Source: JAEUJM01 sp041918615 (GTDB taxonomy: Bacteria; Actinomycetota; Acidimicrobiia; Acidimicrobiales; DATDAH01). From it: a stretch of 64,000 nucleotides of DNA. Below, piece after piece: positions 24,882 to 35,200 of this stretch. Below the pieces are notes generated by a model. The model was not told the origin of the DNA. It searched no databases and saw only the letters and a program-made list of their open reading frames with translations. Both the position numbers and the translations under genes were made by a program. The DNA lies in the NCBI GenBank assembly GCA_041918615.1, contig JAYRVH010000007.1:124001-188000 (forward strand), written 5' to 3'. Each line of letters begins with the position of its first letter. The first letter of the stretch is position 1.

Positions 24882-27545
24882 ATGGCCTCGGCTCCCGGCC
24901 CGTGGGACACGCTCTCGCGGTCGTCGAAGCAAGCGTTGCGTTGGGCGGCGGCGGCAGCCCGCCTCCGTGCCGAACGCAGCGGTCAATCGCCCGGCTCGGC
25001 CGAGGTGGACGAGTTCGACCTGCTCGTGGGCACCCTGTTGGCGCATCCGGTCGACAGCGAGCCGAGAGCGTTGCTCACCCACGTCGGGGCCACCGCCGCC
25101 GATGTGCTCCCACCCGACTACCCGATGCCGACCGAAGAGCTCCTGGCACGCCACGCCGCCTCGGTCGCCGCATCGCAGGCGCCTCCACTGACGAGACCGG
25201 TCGATGGCCTGCTCACCAGTGCCTCGACCCAACCCCTCGGCGGCGACGGCGTCGTCGAGCTGAGGGTGCTGTTCGGCGGGCTCCTGACGGGCCCGAACCG
25301 AGTGTCGACGGCATTTCGAGACCTGCTCTCGCGTTCGGGCCTGCCCGAGGTGATCGCCACCTACGACCAGTACCTCGCCGAGGCGTCGAGCGCTTCCTCC
25401 GCTGACGGCTACGCCGAGTTCCTCGCCAGCCGGCACCCCTTCTCCGCACAGCCGGTGGAAATCCCGAGGTACAAGGCCGATCACGGGCCCGGCTCGATGG
25501 GAGAGGACCTCGTCGACATACACGGCGAGGTCGACGCGTTCTCCTACCTTCTTGCATCCACCGCGCTGAGGCCACCGTTGGCTGTCGGGCTCTTCGGCCA
25601 CTGGGGCTCGGGGAAGTCGTACTTCATGGACTCGGTTCGCAGCCGGATCGACCAGTTGGTGACGAGTGACGAGGTCAAGACCAGGCCCCAGGCCCAGGTT
25701 CCCTTCTGGAAGCGGGTCGTCCAGATCGACTTCAACGCCTGGCACTACGTCGACGGCGACCTCTGGGCCAGCCTCGTCGAGCACATCTTCGCCGAGCTCC
25801 GCATCGACGAGGGTGAGCCCGCGACCGAGGTCGAAAAGCGCCAGAGCGCCTGGCTCGGCAAGATCGACGAGAAGCTCAGAGAACGCGGCGAGCTGGTCTC
25901 GAAGAAGGATCGCAAGGACGAGGCCCTGACACAGGCACAGCGCCGGTTGGCGAAGGCCGAGGCGACATGTGTCGCCGAAGAGGCCAAGCGGAAGAAGGCC
26001 CCCGGCGAGCGATTGGCGGAGGACACCCTTGAGATCGTCCAGGCCGCACTTGTCGGCCTTGTCGACGAGCGCACCGGCGGCGGTGCGAGCGAGACCCTGG
26101 ACGCGATCGACGAGGCCCGGACCGAGTTGCGGCGCGGCACCGGCCTCACCCAACGGTTCCAGTGGCGTGACCGGCGGACCATCGCCGCGGTCGTTGCCCT
26201 CGTCGCCCTGCCCGGCGTGCTCTGGCTCCTGGCGGACCGGACCACCGTGCCCCAGGTGGCGCAGTTCTTCGCCGGCCTCAGCGCCTTCCTGGCCACGGTG
26301 ACCGTCGCGATTCGCGGGGCCACCGCCCAGGTGCGAAGTCGCCTCGATGCCCTCGACCGGGCCGACCGGGCCGTACGTGACGAGATGGCAGACAAGCGCA
26401 GGCTCCTCGATGCTGCCGTCGACGAGGCGCAGGACGCCGTCGATGCGAGGGCCGGCGAGGTCGCTGAGTTGGCAGCCGATGCACAGGTCCTGACCGACGA
26501 GATCGACCTGCTCCGCCGTCAGGTCGCCGGCGTGAGCACGGGTCAGCTCCTGTCCGAGTTCGTGGCCGAGCGGTTCGGCTCGGTGGACTACCGCGCGCGG
26601 CTCGGTACCCAGGCCCTCGTGCAGCGCGACTTCCGCAGGCTGTCCACGCTGATCGAGGAACAGAACAAGGAGTGCCTCAGGTCCGAGGAAGCTGAGCCCG
26701 GGCACGAGGTCGTCAACCGGATCATCCTCTACGTGGACGATCTCGACCGCTGCGAGGCCGACCGGGTGGTCGAGGTCCTCCAGGCCGTGCATCTCCTCCT
26801 GGCCTTCCCGTTGTTCGTCGTGGTGGTGGCCGTCGACGACCGCTGGTTGTCGCAGGCGCTGAGCGATCGCTACCCCGCGCTGGTCGGGTCACCGAGAAGC
26901 GACGAACACGCCAGGCCGGCCGACTACCTCGAGAAGATCTTCCAGGTGCCGTTCTGGATCGAGGCGCTCCCCCCACCGGCCCGCCGAGCCATGGTGCGAG
27001 GGCTCCTGCAGGACAGCGTGGTCGGCACGGCCGGCGGTGACGACGAGAACGTCGACCCCCTCGAGGTCACACCCGACCAGCGATCGCTGCTCACCACGAT
27101 GTTCACCGGCCGCACCGCCCTTCGCCGAAGTGCGCAGGCGCTGACCCTGACGGTGGACGAGCTCCGCTTCCTCGACGGCCTCGGCCCGCTGCTCGGCACG
27201 ACACCGCGGTCGATCAAACGGTTCGTGAACGTCTACCAGTTGCTCTGCGCGCTGCCTCCACTGGAGACGTCACCGGACGCACATCCGTACGAACAGCTCG
27301 TCGGGTTCCTGCTGGCGGTCACCGACGGTCTGCCCCGTCTCGTCGTCCTTCTGCGACAGCGCGTCGACGAGGCCGGGAGCAGCGAGACCCTGGCTACCGC
27401 CATCGCCGACATCCGGGCCGACGCAGGCAAGGAGGAGATGCGCCGCTACGACGCTTGGATCGCGGAGAACGAGGGCTGGGACGACTTCCCGCTCGACGCG
27501 CTCGCCGGCACGGCCGAGCGCGTTCGCCGGTTCTCGTTCCGCTGA
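24882..27545 (+). CDS. KAP-family P-loop NTPase with a Clp-N-like N-terminus and membrane segments
   Basis: Protein of 887 residues. The first 100 residues are helical and read like a Clp-N-type or similar peptide-binding domain (SSKQALRWAAAAARLRAERSG; VDEFDLLVGTLLAHP); this call is tentative. The KAP NTPase starts at about 220: Walker A GHWGSGKS (239-246), IDFNAWHYVDGDLWASLVEHI (282-302), and Walker B IILYVDDLDRC (614-624). An insert between them carries a coiled coil (about 320-375) and two membrane segments (about 433-451 and 457-477), the classic KAP arrangement, then a second coiled coil (480-550). KAP proteins are membrane-linked and some exclude phages; the target here is unknown. It has no operon partner on its strand. 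Confidence 0.8.
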   Translation: MASAPGPWDTLSRSSKQALRWAAAAARLRAERSGQSPGSAEVDEFDLLVGTLLAHPVDSEPRALLTHVGATAADVLPPDYPMPTEELLARHAASVAASQAPPLTRPVDGLLTSASTQPLGGDGVVELRVLFGGLLTGPNRVSTAFRDLLSRSGLPEVIATYDQYLAEASSASSADGYAEFLASRHPFSAQPVEIPRYKADHGPGSMGEDLVDIHGEVDAFSYLLASTALRPPLAVGLFGHWGSGKSYFMDSVRSRIDQLVTSDEVKTRPQAQVPFWKRVVQIDFNAWHYVDGDLWASLVEHIFAELRIDEGEPATEVEKRQSAWLGKIDEKLRERGELVSKKDRKDEALTQAQRRLAKAEATCVAEEAKRKKAPGERLAEDTLEIVQAALVGLVDERTGGGASETLDAIDEARTELRRGTGLTQRFQWRDRRTIAAVVALVALPGVLWLLADRTTVPQVAQFFAGLSAFLATVTVAIRGATAQVRSRLDALDRADRAVRDEMADKRRLLDAAVDEAQDAVDARAGEVAELAADAQVLTDEIDLLRRQVAGVSTGQLLSEFVAERFGSVDYRARLGTQALVQRDFRRLSTLIEEQNKECLRSEEAEPGHEVVNRIILYVDDLDRCEADRVVEVLQAVHLLLAFPLFVVVVAVDDRWLSQALSDRYPALVGSPRSDEHARPADYLEKIFQVPFWIEALPPPARRAMVRGLLQDSVVGTAGGDDENVDPLEVTPDQRSLLTTMFTGRTALRRSAQALTLTVDELRFLDGLGPLLGTTPRSIKRFVNVYQLLCALPPLETSPDAHPYEQLVGFLLAVTDGLPRLVVLLRQRVDEAGSSETLATAIADIRADAGKEEMRRYDAWIAENEGWDDFPLDALAGTAERVRRFSFR

Positions 27546-27580
27546 GCGTGCCGCCACCCGTGGCCGCGAGCCCCCAGCAG

Positions 27581-29668
27581 TCAGGCTGAACGGCGGGAGC
27601 CGCCCCGGTGGCCGATGAGGGCGCGGCGCTGCTCGATGAAGTCGACCAGCACGTAGTCGCCCAGCGTCTCGGGGGTCGTGAAGAACGCACGGCCCTTGTT
27701 CATGCGGGTGAGCTGCTCGATGAAGTGCTTGAGGCCGCCGTCGGCGTCCAGCATGAACGTGTTGATGCGGATGCCGTCGCGGGTGCATCGGGCCACCTCC
27801 TTCAAGGTGGCGTCGACCGTCTCGCGGACGGGCGGGTAGTTGAAGAACACCTCGCCGTTCTCGCGGATGTGGGCGGTGGGCTCGCCGTCGGTGATCATGA
27901 TGATCTGCTTGGTGCCGGTCTGGCGCGACAGCTTGCGGCGGGCGATCTGGAAGCCGTGTTGCATGTTGGTGCCGTAGACGAAGTCCCAGGACACCTCGGG
28001 GAGCTGCTCGGGCGTGAGGTCGCGGGCGATCTCGCTGAAGCCCACGAGCCCCAGGTAGTCGCGCGGGAATCGGGTGGAGATGAGCGAGTGCAACGCCATC
28101 GCCACCTTCTTCGCCGACAGGAAGTTGTCGCGCATGGGCATGGACAGCGAGAGGTCGAGCATGAGGACCGTGCTCGACCGCACGAGGTGCTCGGTCTGCT
28201 CGACCTCGAAGTCGTCGGGCGTGAGCCGCACCGGCGTGCCCCCACCCGTGCGGCGCACCGCGTTGCGCACCGTGCGCTCGATGCTCAGGTTGAACGGGTC
28301 GCCGAACTCGTAGGGCTTGGTGTCGTAGGTGCGCTCGTGGCCCGAGCCGGTGCGCTCGAGTTCGTGGCTGCCCATCTGGCTGCGGTCGAGGTGCTTGAAC
28401 AGGTCGTTGAGCGCGTTGGCCCCGACGCGGCGCAGACCGCGTGGGGTGAGCTCGAGGCGGCCCTCCTTGTTCTCGATGAGGCCCGCCTCGGTGAGCATCT
28501 TGGTGAGCTCCTGGATGCGCTCGAGGCTGGCGGCCGAGGGCTCGCCGAGCAGGTCGCGCGCCTTGTCGATGTCGACCTCGGCCAGTGCGCCCGGGTTCGT
28601 GGCGCCCCGCAGCAGGTTCTCGAGCTGGTCGATGTCGCCGAGCTGCTCCATCATCGCCGCCGCTTCAGCGAAGCCCAGCGGGTCCTGCCCGCTGAAGTTG
28701 TAGCTCTTCTCCCAGCCCGCGTCGGGAAAGGCGTTGCGCAGGTTCTCGGTCAACTGGTCGGACAACCAACGCAGGTCCATGTCCTCCATCAACTGCTCGG
28801 ACAGGCTCTGCAGCTGGGCGCGCTGCTCAGGGGTCATCGAATTGAGCATCTGCTGCATGGCCGCCATGCGCCGAGCCATCACCTCGAGCAGCTCGTCGAG
28901 GGTCTCGGGGCCCTCGGGGAAGAAGTCGCCGAAGCGATCCATGAAGCCCTCGAAGTCCGGCGTCTCGCCCCGCTCGCGCTGCTCGAGCATCGAGTTGAGC
29001 TCGGCCATCATGTCCTTCATCCGGGCCATGTCCTCGGGAGAGATGTCGCTCATCGCCCCGGCCATCTGGTCGACGTAGCTCTTCATCAGCTGCTGGCGGA
29101 GCTTGTCCACCAGCTCGTCGAAGCGCTCGCGGGCCTCCGACGAGGTGAAGTCGTACTGCTGGAGCTCGCGCACCTGACCGGCGAGGTCGGGGGGCAACAT
29201 GTCGAGGGCAAGGTTCCGCTCGTCGGCGACCTGGTCGGTGAGCTCCTGGCGGCGGGCGTCGCCCGACTCGCGGGCCTCGCGCCGGAGCTCGTCGATGCCG
29301 GCACGCTCCTGGTCGACCACCTCCCGGAGCTCCTGGGCGATGTCGTCGTAGACCCCGCCCAGGTCGTGCTGCTCGAGCTCGTCCTTACGCCGGCGACGCA
29401 GCTTCTCGAGCATCTCGCGGATGCCCTCGATGCGCTCGCCGTTCTGGTCTCGGAAGCCGGACTGCATCATGCGCCGGAGCGCGGCGTTCAGGTCGCCGTG
29501 GTAGAGCAGGTCGTCGGTGATCTCGCCGAAGACGTCGTCAGCGTCGAGCTCGAAGCCGGTCTGGGTACCGTCCCAACGCGAATAGGCGAAGCGCGGGGTG
29601 GGAGGCCGACGGCGGCGGAGCACATCACGAGGGTACTCCGGCGAGGCACCGCCCGAATGATCATACAT
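27581..29668 (-). CDS. VWA-domain protein, partner of a MoxR-like ATPase
   Basis: Protein of up to 695 residues. A long helical, highly charged N-terminal part (about 1-470) with probable coiled coils is followed by a von Willebrand A domain. The metal site DLSLSMPM carries the DxSxS MIDAS motif near residue 520, with IIMITDGEPTAH further on. No signal peptide or membrane segment is visible, so it is cytosolic. VWA proteins of this kind work with MoxR/ChlI-type AAA ATPases as remodelling machines; a matching ATPase gene lies at 37970-39373. The ATG at 29668 falls inside a divergent operator-like dyad, so a GTG at 29623 is a possible alternative start. Confidence 0.82.
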   Translation of the reverse strand: MYDHSGGASPEYPRDVLRRRRPPTPRFAYSRWDGTQTGFELDADDVFGEITDDLLYHGDLNAALRRMMQSGFRDQNGERIEGIREMLEKLRRRRKDELEQHDLGGVYDDIAQELREVVDQERAGIDELRREARESGDARRQELTDQVADERNLALDMLPPDLAGQVRELQQYDFTSSEARERFDELVDKLRQQLMKSYVDQMAGAMSDISPEDMARMKDMMAELNSMLEQRERGETPDFEGFMDRFGDFFPEGPETLDELLEVMARRMAAMQQMLNSMTPEQRAQLQSLSEQLMEDMDLRWLSDQLTENLRNAFPDAGWEKSYNFSGQDPLGFAEAAAMMEQLGDIDQLENLLRGATNPGALAEVDIDKARDLLGEPSAASLERIQELTKMLTEAGLIENKEGRLELTPRGLRRVGANALNDLFKHLDRSQMGSHELERTGSGHERTYDTKPYEFGDPFNLSIERTVRNAVRRTGGGTPVRLTPDDFEVEQTEHLVRSSTVLMLDLSLSMPMRDNFLSAKKVAMALHSLISTRFPRDYLGLVGFSEIARDLTPEQLPEVSWDFVYGTNMQHGFQIARRKLSRQTGTKQIIMITDGEPTAHIRENGEVFFNYPPVRETVDATLKEVARCTRDGIRINTFMLDADGGLKHFIEQLTRMNKGRAFFTTPETLGDYVLVDFIEQRRALIGHRGGSRRSA

Positions 29669-29680
29669 TTGTTATCATCA
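29658..29680. promoter_or_regulatory. Operator-like dyad before the XRE-nucleotidyltransferase genes
   Basis: TGATCATA-(7)-TATCATCA: eight-base inverted arms with one mismatch in an AT-rich pocket, ending four bases before the start of the XRE gene. Its position suggests autorepression by the HTH protein, as in toxin-antitoxin operons. Confidence 0.5.
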
Positions 29681-29684
29681 GTTC

Positions 29685-30257
29685 ATGCAGGCAGGCACCG
29701 TCATCCACGGCGTACGAGCCGACAAGCAGTGGTCCCAGCGCGAGCTCGCGCGCCGCTGCGGCGTGGCCCAGCCGTCGATCTCGGACATCGAATCCGGCGA
29801 GCGCGACACCACCGTGGGCAAGCTCGAGCAGATCCTGCGCCCCGCCGGCTACCGCCTGGTCGCCATCCCCACCACCCGCCCGACCGTCGCCGACTGGGCC
29901 GCCGAGCTGAAAGTCGCGCTGCAGGACGACCCCGGCGCCGTCGAGAAATCGCTCGTCCAAATCGGCAACGACCTGCAAGGCGCGGAGTCGGCCAGTTGCG
30001 TCGCGCTCTGTCTCACTCCTCCACCTCCCACCGGGTCAACGGCCATCGACGCGGTACTCGCCGCGATCGTCGAGTACCTGCTGAGCCGTCGTGACCTCCC
30101 CGTCCCTGCCTGGGTGCACACGACAAGTCGTACCTCCATCGACGAATGGGATCTCGTCGACATCCCGAGCCTTCGAGCAGTAGCTCGACAGGGGACCCCG
30201 GAGCCGTTCCGGCGACGCAACGTCTTCGTGCCAGCCGACTTCTTCGAGAGCGTGTGA
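29685..30257 (+). CDS. XRE-family HTH protein, probable antitoxin or repressor
   Basis: Protein of 190 residues. The N-terminal helix-turn-helix (about 8-60) has WSQRELARRCGVAQPSISDIESG and a second part TTVGKLEQILRPAGY, typical XRE. The C-terminal 125 residues are not recognised (DWAAELKVALQDDPGAVEKSL, later FRRRNVFVPADFFES). It ends GTGTGA so that the nucleotidyltransferase start GTG overlaps its stop by four bases. A dyad just upstream suggests autoregulation. The layout resembles an AbiE-like or other HTH/nucleotidyltransferase toxin-antitoxin pair; whether it neutralises its partner is not known. Confidence 0.75.
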   Translation: MQAGTVIHGVRADKQWSQRELARRCGVAQPSISDIESGERDTTVGKLEQILRPAGYRLVAIPTTRPTVADWAAELKVALQDDPGAVEKSLVQIGNDLQGAESASCVALCLTPPPPTGSTAIDAVLAAIVEYLLSRRDLPVPAWVHTTSRTSIDEWDLVDIPSLRAVARQGTPEPFRRRNVFVPADFFESV

Positions 30258-30877
30258 CAGTGGCGAGCGAATACGGCGCCACGCGCCTCTTCGACACCGA
30301 GCGCCTGCGTTCGGTGCTCGACACGCTGGTGCACCGCCTCGCCGACCGCGGTGTGGAGGGACGGATCTACCTCGTGGGCGGAGCGGCGATGGCGTTGGCC
30401 TACTACGACGAGGGTGAGCGCCGAATGACAGCCGACGTCGACGACTGGTTCACCCCGGTCGACGCGGTGGACGAGGAGGCCACAGCGATGGCGGTCGAAC
30501 TCGGCCTCGCGGGCGACTGGTTGAACGAAGGAGCGGTGCAATTCGTACCGGCGCATGGCCTGCCCGATGGGACACCCCTGTTCAAGCACGGAGAATTCGC
30601 GGTCGAGGTCGGTTCGCCCCGACTCCTGCTCGCCATGAAGCTCCGAGCAGCACGGCTGGGGCGCGACAACGACGACATCGCCGTGCTACTCCGTCGTTGT
30701 GGCGTCCGCTCGGTCGAGGAAGCCCGAGCGGTCCTTGACGACTGCTACGACGGCGAGGACCGGTTCACCGAGAAGTCACGGGCGATCGTCGAGGCCGCAC
30801 TGGGCGAGTACCCCGTGCTGTCGGCCATCCCGCCGTTCACCCTGCCGCCCGTCAACACGGGAGACTCTGGCTCATGA
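30254..30877 (+). CDS. Nucleotidyltransferase (DUF6036/AbiEii-like), possible toxin
   Basis: Protein of 207 residues from a GTG that overlaps the XRE stop (GTGA). The nucleotidyltransferase core has IYLVGGAAMALAYYDEGERRMTADVDDWF, with the GG turn and the acidic DVDDW pair that binds metal, then a C-terminal helical part (LLAMKLRAARLGRDNDDIAVLLRRC). This pattern is typical of the DUF6036/AbiEii family. Such proteins in other systems transfer nucleotides to tRNA or other targets and arrest growth. Four-base ATGA overlap with the GH1 gene downstream is unusual for a toxin module. The function is inferred from family and layout only. Confidence 0.72.
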   Translation: MTVASEYGATRLFDTERLRSVLDTLVHRLADRGVEGRIYLVGGAAMALAYYDEGERRMTADVDDWFTPVDAVDEEATAMAVELGLAGDWLNEGAVQFVPAHGLPDGTPLFKHGEFAVEVGSPRLLLAMKLRAARLGRDNDDIAVLLRRCGVRSVEEARAVLDDCYDGEDRFTEKSRAIVEAALGEYPVLSAIPPFTLPPVNTGDSGS

Positions 30878-32103
30878 GCTCCGCTGCGGATGAACGTGCC
30901 CACTTCTGGTGGGGCACCGGCGCCTCGTCCACGCAGACCGAGGGTGCGGCACCGAGGGCCGACTGGTTCCGGTGGGAGCGCGAGGGGCGGGCGCCGGAAT
31001 CGGGCGAGGGCAACGGGTTCGCCACCAACTACCGGGACGACTTCTCGATCTTCGCTGACCATGGCCTCACCCACCACCGGCTGTCGCTCGAGTGGGCCCG
31101 CCTCGAGCCCGAGCCGGGCCGCCACGATCGCGCCGAGGTCGAGCGCTACCGCACCATGCTCGGGGCCGCCCGGGACGCGGGCGTCGACATCTGGGCCTGC
31201 CTGCACCACTTCAGCCTCCCGGGCTGGTTCGCCGATGACATGGGCGGGTTCGTCGACGACCGCGCCCGCAACTACCACTGGCCGAGGCACGTCGACTGGG
31301 TGGCCGAGACCTTCGGCGACCTGATCTTCGGCTGGAAGCCGATCAACGAGCCGGTCGCCTACGCCGCCCTCGGCTGGCTCGACGGCACGTTCCCCCCGGG
31401 GCGTCGTGACCTGGGCGACTTCAGCGACGCGCTCCGCGCCATGCACCTGGCGAACCACGCCGCCTGGATGCAGCTCAAGGGCGGCGACCAACCGGTGGCC
31501 ACCGTCTACAACCTGGCGCCCGTGGTGCCCCGATCCACCGAGCCCCCCGTTGTGGCGCTCGCCGAGCAGGTCGATGCCACGCTCTGGGGCTGGACCAGCG
31601 CCCTGCGCGACGGCTTGCTGCGCATCCCCGGCCGGGCCCAGGAGGAGATCCCCGACATGGCCGGCTCGTTCGACCTGATCGGCTTCTCCTACTACTCGGC
31701 CTACGGCATCGCCGATGACCCCGAGGCGCCGTTCGTGCCCTATCCCGCCGACGCCCGCGTGGGCCCGCTCGGCTACGCCCCCTGGAGCGAGGGACTGGGC
31801 ATCGTCCTTCGACGCCTCGCCGACGAACTGCCGGGGCGGCCGCTGCTCATCGCCGAGCACGGCGTGGGCACCACCGACGACGACTGGCGGTGCGACATCC
31901 TGCGCTCGTCACTCGCCGAGGTGGAATCGGCGCTCGCCGACGGAATCGACGTGCGGGGGTTCTTCCACTGGACCGGCATCGACAACTACGAATGGCTTCA
32001 CGGCTACGACGTGCCCTTCGGCCTGTTCGACCGCGACCGCAAGCCCCGCCCCTCCGCCCACCTCGCGGCCGGATGGGCGGCCCGCACCCCGTTCCCCACG
32101 TAG
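30874..32103 (+). CDS. Glycoside hydrolase family 1 (beta-glucosidase-like)
   Basis: Protein of 409 residues, somewhat short for GH1 (usually about 440-480). It has FWWGTGASSTQTEGA at the start, the acid/base in WKPINEP (E159) and the nucleophile in LLIAEHGVG (E328). The classic TENG/TEN motif around the nucleophile is here AEHG. YYSAYGIAD and FHWTGIDNYEWLHGY complete the sugar-binding side. No signal peptide is visible, so it is cytosolic. The start overlaps the nucleotidyltransferase stop by four bases (ATGA). The sugar specificity cannot be told. Confidence 0.85.
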   Translation: MSSAADERAHFWWGTGASSTQTEGAAPRADWFRWEREGRAPESGEGNGFATNYRDDFSIFADHGLTHHRLSLEWARLEPEPGRHDRAEVERYRTMLGAARDAGVDIWACLHHFSLPGWFADDMGGFVDDRARNYHWPRHVDWVAETFGDLIFGWKPINEPVAYAALGWLDGTFPPGRRDLGDFSDALRAMHLANHAAWMQLKGGDQPVATVYNLAPVVPRSTEPPVVALAEQVDATLWGWTSALRDGLLRIPGRAQEEIPDMAGSFDLIGFSYYSAYGIADDPEAPFVPYPADARVGPLGYAPWSEGLGIVLRRLADELPGRPLLIAEHGVGTTDDDWRCDILRSSLAEVESALADGIDVRGFFHWTGIDNYEWLHGYDVPFGLFDRDRKPRPSAHLAAGWAARTPFPT

Positions 32104-32104
32104 T

Positions 32105-32143
32105 CGAGGCAATGGCGCTCGGATTCCGACCGCCATTGCCTCG
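32105..32143. repeat. Long palindrome between convergent genes (copy 1)
   Basis: Arms CGAGGCAATGGCG and CGCCATTGCCTCG pair over 13 bases. After one mismatch the stem continues CGG/CCG-type for four more pairs around the loop ATT. It begins two bases past the GH1 stop and faces the convergent NHL gene. A close relative lies at 53165-53207, also between convergent genes. It may be a bidirectional terminator or a REP-like element. Confidence 0.7.
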
Positions 32144-32205
32144 GGAATGCGCCCACCCGAAGCAGGTGCGGTCAGCGGTGACCTCACCGCCGTCCCGGAC
32201 GACAG

Positions 32206-35200
32206 TCAGCTCGGGTCGAGGGTGACGTTCACGGTTGCCGCGGCCACCGCGGTGACCGCCACGGGCGTCGCGGTGTTGGGTGTGTGGTGGTCGTCGTAGA
32301 ACTCGAGTCGGTGGTGGCCGGTGGGGTCCACACTCACCACCGTGTAGGGGCCAGGGCTCAACCCGGCCAGGGTGTAGGTGCCGTCAGGATTGGTGGCCAC
32401 TCCCCTGATGCCGGTGGCCCCGACGGCCACCACCCAGGCTCCCCCGATCGGTGCGCCCGTGCCGGTCTCGGTGACCGCTCCCGCGATCGTGCCGGTGGTC
32501 GGGGCCACACCGGCATCGGCGGTGCTACCGGGCATGACCTGGGTGAGCATCCCGAACGAGGCCGGGTCGGGTTGATCGTCGAACCACTCGAACCGGTGGT
32601 TGCCCGCCGGGTCCGCCACTTCCAGATACGCCGAACCGGCCGGCACCGGCAGCGTGTAGGTCCCGTCCGCGCCGGTGAGCGTGGCACCGACCAGGCCGAG
32701 GTCGCTCGACCGCAATGCGACCACCATCGCCCCCGCCACCGGCTCCCCCGACCCGTCTTCGGTGACCGTGCCGTGCACATCGCCCGCGGCCGGCGCCGGT
32801 GCGTTCGCCGCCAACGCCGCGTCAACGCTCGTCGCATCACCAGCGGTCACCGTGACTGGCATGGCCTCCGTCGGGACGGGACTGTCCGGATGGAACTCCG
32901 GGCGATGACCCGCCGACGGGTCCACGAACACCACCGTGTAGGCCCCCGGCCTGAGACCGACGATCCGGTACTGCCCCGACCCGTTCGTGGTGGCCCGCCC
33001 CGCCGGCGTCCCGTTCCGCAACGCCACCGCATACGCGCCCGCCACCGGATCACCGCTCGTGTCGTCGGTCAGTGTCCCCGCCAGGTCCCCACCCGTGCGG
33101 GCCAACCCCGCGTCCGCAATCGCCACCTGGTGTGCCGTCACCACTACGCGGGTCAACACCCCGAAATCTGCCGGGTTCCACTGATCGTCGAACCACTCGA
33201 ACCGGTGCGCCCCCGACGGGTCCACGAACTCCAACAAGTACTCCCCTGCCGCCACGGGCAAGGTGTACTGCCCCGACCCGTCAGCGACCGTCCCACCCAC
33301 CAATCCCAACGTGTCGGGCCGCAATGCCACCACATACGCGCCCGCCACAGGGTCACCCGACCCATCCTCCACCACCTGCCCCACGATCGACGCCCCGTCC
33401 ACCACCACCTCGACCGGGTTCGACGTCACGGCTGTTGTCTCGGCCGAATCCACCGTCGCCGACCGCGACAACACCCCCACATCGCCCACCGTCGCCGTAT
33501 AGGTGCAGTCCACCACCCGCGACGACGCCGGCCCGATGTTCGCCACGGGCCCCTCGCAGCCCGCCGCCGGCCCCCCGGACACCACCACCCCGGTCAGGTC
33601 CTGGTTCCCCGTGTTGGCCACCGTCACGTGGAAGTGCACGAGCTGGCCCGGCGCCACACTCGCCTCGTCCGCCGACACCACCACCGACACACCTGGATCC
33701 GGCACCCCCAACTTCACGACGGTTCCCTGGCTCGTGGTGACGTAGGCGTTGTCCTGGTCGACGGTGATCCCCGTCGCCCCCTGCACCGGATAGGTCGCCA
33801 GCGGGAAGCCGCCGCCGGTCCACACGCTGACCGAACCGGACTGGGTGGTCCACACGTTGCCGTCGACTTCGACCGCGAGATCGGTGGGCGTCAACCCCGT
33901 CGGCCAGCTCGTCCTCGTGCTACCGGTGAGGGTGGCGGCCTCGACACCGGCGAGGCGCCCGTTGGCCATCAGGAGGGCGCCGTCGGAGGTGATCCAGAGT
34001 CCGCGCAACTGGTAGCGGACCGGGTAGCCGCCCCAGTCGGCCAGGAAGGTGCCGTCGGGGCCGAATCGTCGGACGCGGTTGTTGCCTCCGGGCGGGATGA
34101 CCGTGCAGTACGGGATGCCGTCGATTATCGTGCACGGCTCGCCCTCGGTGGCGGCCTCGCTGTCGACGACGTACACATTGGCGTCGTCGTCCACGTCGAT
34201 GCTCGTCGGGAGACCAGGCGCGGTCGTGTGCGTCGACCACGCCCGTTCGAAGTCGCCGTCGCGCGTGAACTGCTGCACGCGGCGGTTCCCCCGGTCGAGC
34301 ACCAGCACGTCGCCGCCCCGGACGGCCACGTCGACCGGGCAGTCGAACTGGCCGTTCCCGGTGCCTGCGGTGCCCCACTGGTCGACGAACAGCCCGTCGG
34401 TGGTCAGGTGCTGCACCCGGTTGTTGCCGCAGTCGGCCACGAAGAGGTCGCCACCCCAGGTGACCGCGACCCCCTTGGGGGCGTTGAACTGGCCTGCGCC
34501 ACTGCCGGGCGACCCGATTTGGGCCAGCCGGGCCCGGAGCACCTCGACGCCGGTGTTGTTCGAGTGCACGGGTGCGATCTCCGCCCCGTCCACGACCACC
34601 CGCTGGTGGTGCCTACCGGTGTCGCCCACGTCGGGAACGAAGGTGCAGGTGGTGGTGCGCGTCGCTCCCGGTGCGATGTCGGCCACCGGGTCCGTGCAGC
34701 CCGAGAGGCCCGCGCCGTCCAGGGTGACCCCGGTGAGCGGGGCCGGGCCCCGGTTCGCGATGTCCACACGGTACTGGACCGTGGCACCGACCACCGCCCT
34801 GGTGACCGACGGGGTGAGGGTGGCGACCACGACGGGCCCTCCGGTGAACACCCACTCGCGGATCACGCCGTCTGCGGTCCCATCCGAAAGTGAGCCCGAC
34901 TCGGGGTAGGTGTAGACGTGGACGCTGCCGTCGTCTCGCTCGGCCGCGGCCACGTGATCCGTGCGCTCGGAGAACTTGGCGAGGAAGCCCCCCTCGCCCG
35001 AGAACACCTGCACGCGGCGATTGCCGCTGTCGGCCACGAAGACCCGGCCCGAGGCGTCGACCGCGAGGTCGGTCGCCCCGTCGCCGAACTGACCGTTCCC
35101 CGCACCCACGGACCCCCATGCGCCCAGGAATGCGCCGTGCGCGTCGAAGCGCTGCACGCGGTGGTTGCCGGCGTCGAGCACGTACACCGAGCCGTCGGGG

